64,000 nt of DNA from Arcuatula senhousia (lineage: Eukaryota > Mollusca > Bivalvia > Mytilida > Mytilidae). A program made the position numbers and the translations under genes. The first letter of the stretch is position 1. Each line of letters begins with the position of its first letter. Of the stretch, positions 59,701-64,000 are shown in pieces. Location of the stretch: the NCBI GenBank assembly GCA_963971305.1, contig OZ020316.1, forward strand, positions 16,448,745 to 16,512,744, written 5' to 3'. The notes under the pieces were generated by a model. It was not told the DNA's origin. It searched no databases and saw only the letters and a list, made by a program, of their open reading frames with translations.

Positions 59701-60661
59701 AGCATATACGTGCAGTACGTGAGCTAGGAAGTACTTACGAAATTTAACAGTGATAGTTAAAGCAATCGTTAGGCCATGTTTCTGTGGAATAGGAAACTTT
59801 ATGATGTTCAAATAGAAATTAAAGGGTTCTTAATAATTATTTCATGTATACTAGTACTTCATCCATCCAACGTTTTGTAAGACAGGAAGAAACGTGATCG
59901 AAAATTTGGTACAGCACATGACAAGAAACACTTTTTATATGTTGGAATACATGTGCATATGCGTATACGATATGTATTGCAAATTTACTCTTGAATAAAA
60001 AAAGTTATTCCCATCGCTGGCCTTCTATTATATTTTATCTTTGTTTCATATGCCTACTCATTATTTAATTATAATATGAATTATTAATGTTCTGGTATTA
60101 TTTATGCCAAATGAGAACTACATCTGACGCCGCTGATGTTGTGAAAACATGTTTCTATGAAAAGTGTCCTCCATAGATTTTGTGAAGTGTCCTCCATAGA
60201 TTTTGTACAATGACTGCGATAGATTTCAGTCAGATTTTAAAACACGGCTTGGGTGAATAAAGTTCTAATTAAATAAAATCCGGTATGTATTAACCGTTTA
60301 TACGTGTTTAGAATGTGCAAAAATGATTTTTGAGAGGATACATATTCACAATGTTCACGAGTTGAATGCAATTTATGTTCACGAACCGATTATTTACATC
60401 AATTTGGAGTGAACTTTTTAAAAATCAAGTGTGCAGATTGAAATTTCTATTTGACATCACAAACAATTACAGGTAATTGAGTTATATTATATTCTATGTT
60501 ATGTCTACTCAAAATTTGAAGCGAACGGCATTCGTACATCTTCTTCGTTTTTGTGTCATTTGCAAAAGTTTGTGTAAAAATAATAAACTGTACAATCTAG
60601 AATGGTTTATTTCACCATTTCTTTATAGGCCCTAAAACTGTACACTTCCGTTCCTACACTT
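56708..60661. mobile_element. 3.95-kb element with ~540-bp inverted ends and TGAATTA target duplication
   Basis: The left arm (56708-57245) runs from GTGTATGAACGGAAGTGTAC to GCGGCGTCAGATGTA; the right arm (60115-60661) is its inverted copy with scattered changes, for example GTGTAGGAACGG. TGAATTA flanks both ends (56701-56707 and 60662-60668). The interior shows no transposase-like frame; it holds two related ~110-bp segments with CTGGGAGGA near 57680 and 57830, and a diverged copy of the 18151 element near 58150-58700. Non-autonomous or long decayed. Confidence 0.75.
58150..58700 (+). repeat. Diverged relative of the 18151-19050 element
   Basis: Shared order: ATTCCTGACAAGTTTCAG-type text, GGTTTCAGAGGAGAAGATTT, then a GACGACGACGGACGCTTAGT tract. 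It lacks the terminal hairpin. Confidence 0.55.
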
Positions 60662-60668
60662 TGAATTA

Positions 60669-61640
60669 GTCACCATGACCATTATTGGCTTTCAGTGCAA
60701 TGCCTTTCCTAAAATTATAAAAGAAAGATAGAACCAGGTTTGATTTTAAAAAGAGTTAAAAGTCCCATTCTCTAGTTGATATGCCATTCACCCTAAATTA
60801 TCTGAGGAATTTTCGTGATATTTTTACAGAACCGTTGTTAGGTATTTATATGCGTACTTCTTTTTTCATACTTTAAATTTGTCTCATTCCAATTCCACTA
60901 TATCAGCAAGATTAACATGAAACGATGATGAACTGAGAAAAGGGATGGAGACAAAAAGCAAAATACCTGCAGGATTCTTTAACATGCGAGATACGTAGCA
61001 TTTTCCCCGAGCTGGTGCACATTCTGACGACCACCCCGATATACAAGATGACAAGGCTACCCATGTTAACCATCAAGGACAGCCATCCTAGTCATTCTGT
61101 GGGCAGAGCGCCCATTCTTGTAATCATTGTATGAGTTGACTTACGACTTTAAAAACTCGCCTATTATTTTTGTGTGTTCCATTTTAAAAAAAAATTATCA
61201 TATAATTCTATGAAGCGAAAACATAGCGTGTTGTTACAGTTTGACATATTTAATTTAGGTGGCATTTTACCCGGCTACTTTCTATCTTGGACATTACAAT
61301 CCATCTTTGAGCATGATTTCAGTCAATTTCCAAGAAAGGAAAAGATGTGACGAAACATGTCAGTAATTAAGTTAATTAATTGTATGTTTACGTATTTTAT
61401 GCATTTTATCATCTACTCCCGGTTCTTTCCATTGGTAATTTTATTTAATTTCAGAACGTGCAACATATTTTATTATTACTAGTTGCTCAAATCGAAATAT
61501 TCTAAGTGCATATGTACTATTAATATACAAGAATAAGAGGCATGTCAAGCTAAAATAAACATCAACTCCCATTCAAAAGAGGCTGAGCTAGATTTTTATG
61601 GTTAAGCTACGATTGCTTCTTGTTTTAGCGATGCTTTGAA
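60669..61640. repeat. Family R fragment (60900-61110) in unassigned DNA
   Basis: AACATGAAACGATGATGAAC to ATTCTTTAACATGCGAGATA to CTAGTCATTCTGTGGGC matches family R in the same order as 13736-14046. The rest is AT-rich without a gene. Confidence 0.5.
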
Positions 61641-61702
61641 CAATGTAATGTAATTACATTCTAATTTATGACGACAATTTCGATCGTTAATAATGCAGTT
61701 TA

Positions 61703-62585
61703 CTACGGTGGCAGAATGCGGCCATGAGAAAAAAAAAATAATATCACGTTCCCTCGTGATACCATCACGTTCCCTCGTAATACCATCACGTTCCCTCAAG
61801 AAAGTTATTGCGTTGCCTCAAGATAATTATCTCGTTCCCTCAAGATAACATCACGTTCCCTCAAGATAACATCGCGTTCCCTCAAAATAATTATCGCGTT
61901 CCCTCGTGATAATTATTGCGTTCCCTCATGATAATTATCTTGTTCCCTCAAGATAGCAACGCGTTCCCTCAAGATGACACCACGTTCCCTCAAGATAGTT
62001 ATCGCGTTCACTCAAAATAACATTGCGTTCCCTCAAAATTGTTATCGCGTTCCCTCAAGAAAACATCGAGTTCCCTCAAGATAGTTATCGCGTTCCCCCA
62101 AGATACTAAGTAGTTCTCACGTTACCTCAAGATAACACCACGTTCCCTCAAGATGTTATCTTGAGGTAACGTGATAGCTACTTAGTATCTTGAGGGAACG
62201 CGATAACTTTCTTGAGGGAACTCGATGTTATCTTGAGGGAACGCGATAACTATCTTGAGGGAACGCGATAACAATTTTGAGGGAACGCGATGTTATTTTG
62301 AGTGAACGCGATAACTATCTTGAGGGAACGTGGTGTTATCTTGAGGGAACGAGATAATTATCATGAGGGAACGCAATAATTATCATGAGGGAACGCAATA
62401 ATTATTTTGAGGGAACGCAATGTTATCTTGAGGGAACGTGATGTTATCTTGAGGGAACGAGATAATTATCTTGAGGGAACGCAATACCTTTCTTGAGGGA
62501 ACGTGATGGTATTACGAGGGAACGTGATGGTATCACGAGGGAACGTGATATTATTTTTTTTCATGGCCGCATTCTGCCACCGTAG
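61703..62585. repeat. 883-bp near-perfect palindrome of CGTTCCCTCAAGATAA words
   Basis: The ends are TACGGTGGCAGAATGCGGCC and its exact complement. Each ~430-bp arm is built of about twenty ~22-25-bp words of the type TCACGTTCCCTCGTGATACC or CGCGTTCCCTCAAGATAGTT, and word order is mirrored between arms, with one extra word in the left arm. GTTTAC flanks both sides, a likely target duplication. It sits inside a family H repeat (compare 3080-3200). No coding capacity: frames in it merely repeat MRERDGITRERDG. Confidence 0.88.
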
Positions 62586-62820
62586 TTTACTCACCAGCAC
62601 GGATCGTTAATAATGCAGTTTACTCACCAGCACGTGCCACCTTAACGACGACTTGCGCGGAGTAATTTAAAAAAAGATGAAACATGCATTTCGTGCAATT
62701 TTCTGTGCAAACATAAAATTTATTATATACATTGAATGCAATATTTGTGAGTTTTATTGGTGTGTAAAAGCGTGGACCTAAGCACATTTTTAATGATTCG
62801 TGGTAGCGCTTCATGTGGAA
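62586..62820. repeat. Right part of family H repeat
   Basis: It continues from the left part at 61640-61702. GATCGTTAATAATGCAGTTT appears both before the palindrome and just after it (62602 on), so a ~33-bp tandem duplication predates the insertion. GACTTGCGCGGA and GAGTTTTATTGGTGTGT match 3205-3310. Confidence 0.55.
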
Positions 62821-63900
62821 AATGTGTGCATAGATAGGTCAATATAAAAGAATCGAGATGAAGTAAACATTAATACATCTATGCATGTCAAAATCAGCTT
62901 AAAATGCACTCAAAACTGTAACTTGGAGGATCGATTTTTGAATGCAGAAGCGATATTCAGCACTAAAAGGAAATTCTTTGTGTACACGGAGTATCTCAAA
63001 TGGTTAAAATGATCGAAAGGAATTCAAAGCACTGTAAAGACGTTTCGCTTTGCTGTTATGCCTGGAGAACTTTAAGAAAAAACAGTTAGACATAGCAGTC
63101 ATGGCAGTGGAAAATTCAAAATTTAGAATGTTTCAATCAACTTCCGTTTATTCAACCGCACGTTTTCGTGTTTGGAATACCCCGTATATTGCCCACTTCA
63201 TGGTTTAGCTTATGTTTTCTTTGAGACCGATGAAAAGACTTAGTGTAAAATGATGCTTTTTGATATAAGAGTTAATCTTACATGAATTCATGGTAGTGTT
63301 AATGAAATGAACAAGGTCTTAAAATTGCTGAGTCACGATTTTTCGTACCTGATACATGAATTTACCAAGACAGGACTACGTACACTAATCTCTTTTAGTT
63401 ACTGCATCACGATTAAATATCAAAGGTTACTACTACGCGCTAAATTAAAACATCCGTTGCGATTTGTGTCATTTCAAAAACATTGGATACAATTTCGTTA
63501 CCAGAGGCTGAATATAATTGTCCATGAATAATTACCCTTGTCACAATATACTCATTACCTTTATGTTACAGACGTCTAGAAAATTATCACACAAAGATGA
63601 TAAAGTTATTTTTGAATTAAATCATGTCTAATCCGTTCCATTTTCATCTTTTCTTTGACCCATCGCCAAGGGAGGTAATTAATAACCCGATCATAAAATT
63701 TGTGTTTTTTTCCAACACATTTCATTTTTGTCTTGTACCTCTAGCCATTCCGGTGTTGATAGTTAAAAGGTGTCTTTCAGTACATAAGTAACTCCGGTGA
63801 TGGGAAATTATGGATTTATAGGATGTTTTATAATTTTAACTTTTGGATTATTAATTTTAACTAAATCAGGTATAAAAATAATTAATGCTAATTATAGGTT
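62821..63900. other. No gene seen
   Basis: AT-rich DNA with short frames only and no recognised repeat. Confidence 0.45.
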
Positions 63901-63904
63901 AAGG

Positions 63905-64000
63905 TTGCTGCCTTCACTCAAGAAATTTTACGAAAGACGTCATGCGCTCATAGACAAATATGGATTTCTATCTCTAAGATGAGTGCAGATGTTGATTTGT
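63905..64000 (+). mobile_element. Retroelement 3' fragment running off the window
   Basis: Encodes SLKKFYERRHALIDKYGFLS, the C-terminus of the same reverse transcriptase as 10405-10770 and 20747, then ATGAGTGCAGATGTTGATTT, where the tail would start. Confidence 0.65.

Noticed and set aside
61602..61799. Frame reading MRERDGITRERDG repeats
   Set aside because: Translation of the palindrome's short repeat words; no gene context.

Overview
The window is nuclear DNA from an animal, most likely a bivalve mollusc of mussel (Mytilus) type. The evidence is AT-rich sequence, GT-AG introns, a tRNA-derived SINE, many fragments of one retroelement, several MITE-like elements and a TNF-receptor-like gene. 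The phylum is an inference from the gene type and from repeat words I associate with mussel genomes; I could not run a search.

Layout. (1) 1-3.4 kb holds dispersed repeats and no gene. (2) 3.4-45.96 kb is a tandem segmental duplication with two units of about 21 kb: unit A (about 3.43-24.45 kb) and unit B (about 24.45-45.96 kb). Each unit carries, on the minus strand, an eight-exon gene for a single-pass receptor: signal peptide, TNFR-type cysteine-rich ectodomain, one transmembrane helix and a roughly 350-residue tail with no domain I recognise. Each unit also begins with a decayed extra copy of the last exon. Copy B (coding 26071-39931) reads open through all eight exons, 550 codons. Copy A (coding 5410-20306) has a 17-bp deletion in exon 4 that shifts the frame; leaving out exon 5 would restore it. 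After the duplication each unit gained its own insertions, which gives filled and empty sites for a TA-flanked MITE, a tRNA-derived SINE, two other inverted-repeat elements and several retroelement tails.

(3) 46-64 kb has no gene I can support. It holds four inverted-repeat structures: a decayed DNA-transposon-like element (48,156 onward) with long diverged terminal inverted repeats; a 3.6-kb fold-back element (52,193-55,795) built of GATATTCATTTGATATTCA words and lying inside the right terminus of the previous element; a 3.95-kb element (56,708-60,661) with about 540-bp inverted ends and a 7-bp target duplication; and an 883-bp near-perfect palindrome (61,703-62,585) made of short CGTTCCCTCAAGATAA words. 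A retroelement fragment runs off the right edge.

The receptor copies are the only credible host genes. They probably act at the cell surface as TNF-family ligand receptors. The most unusual material is the set of fold-back elements and the possible conversion of copy A into a differently spliced or soluble receptor.
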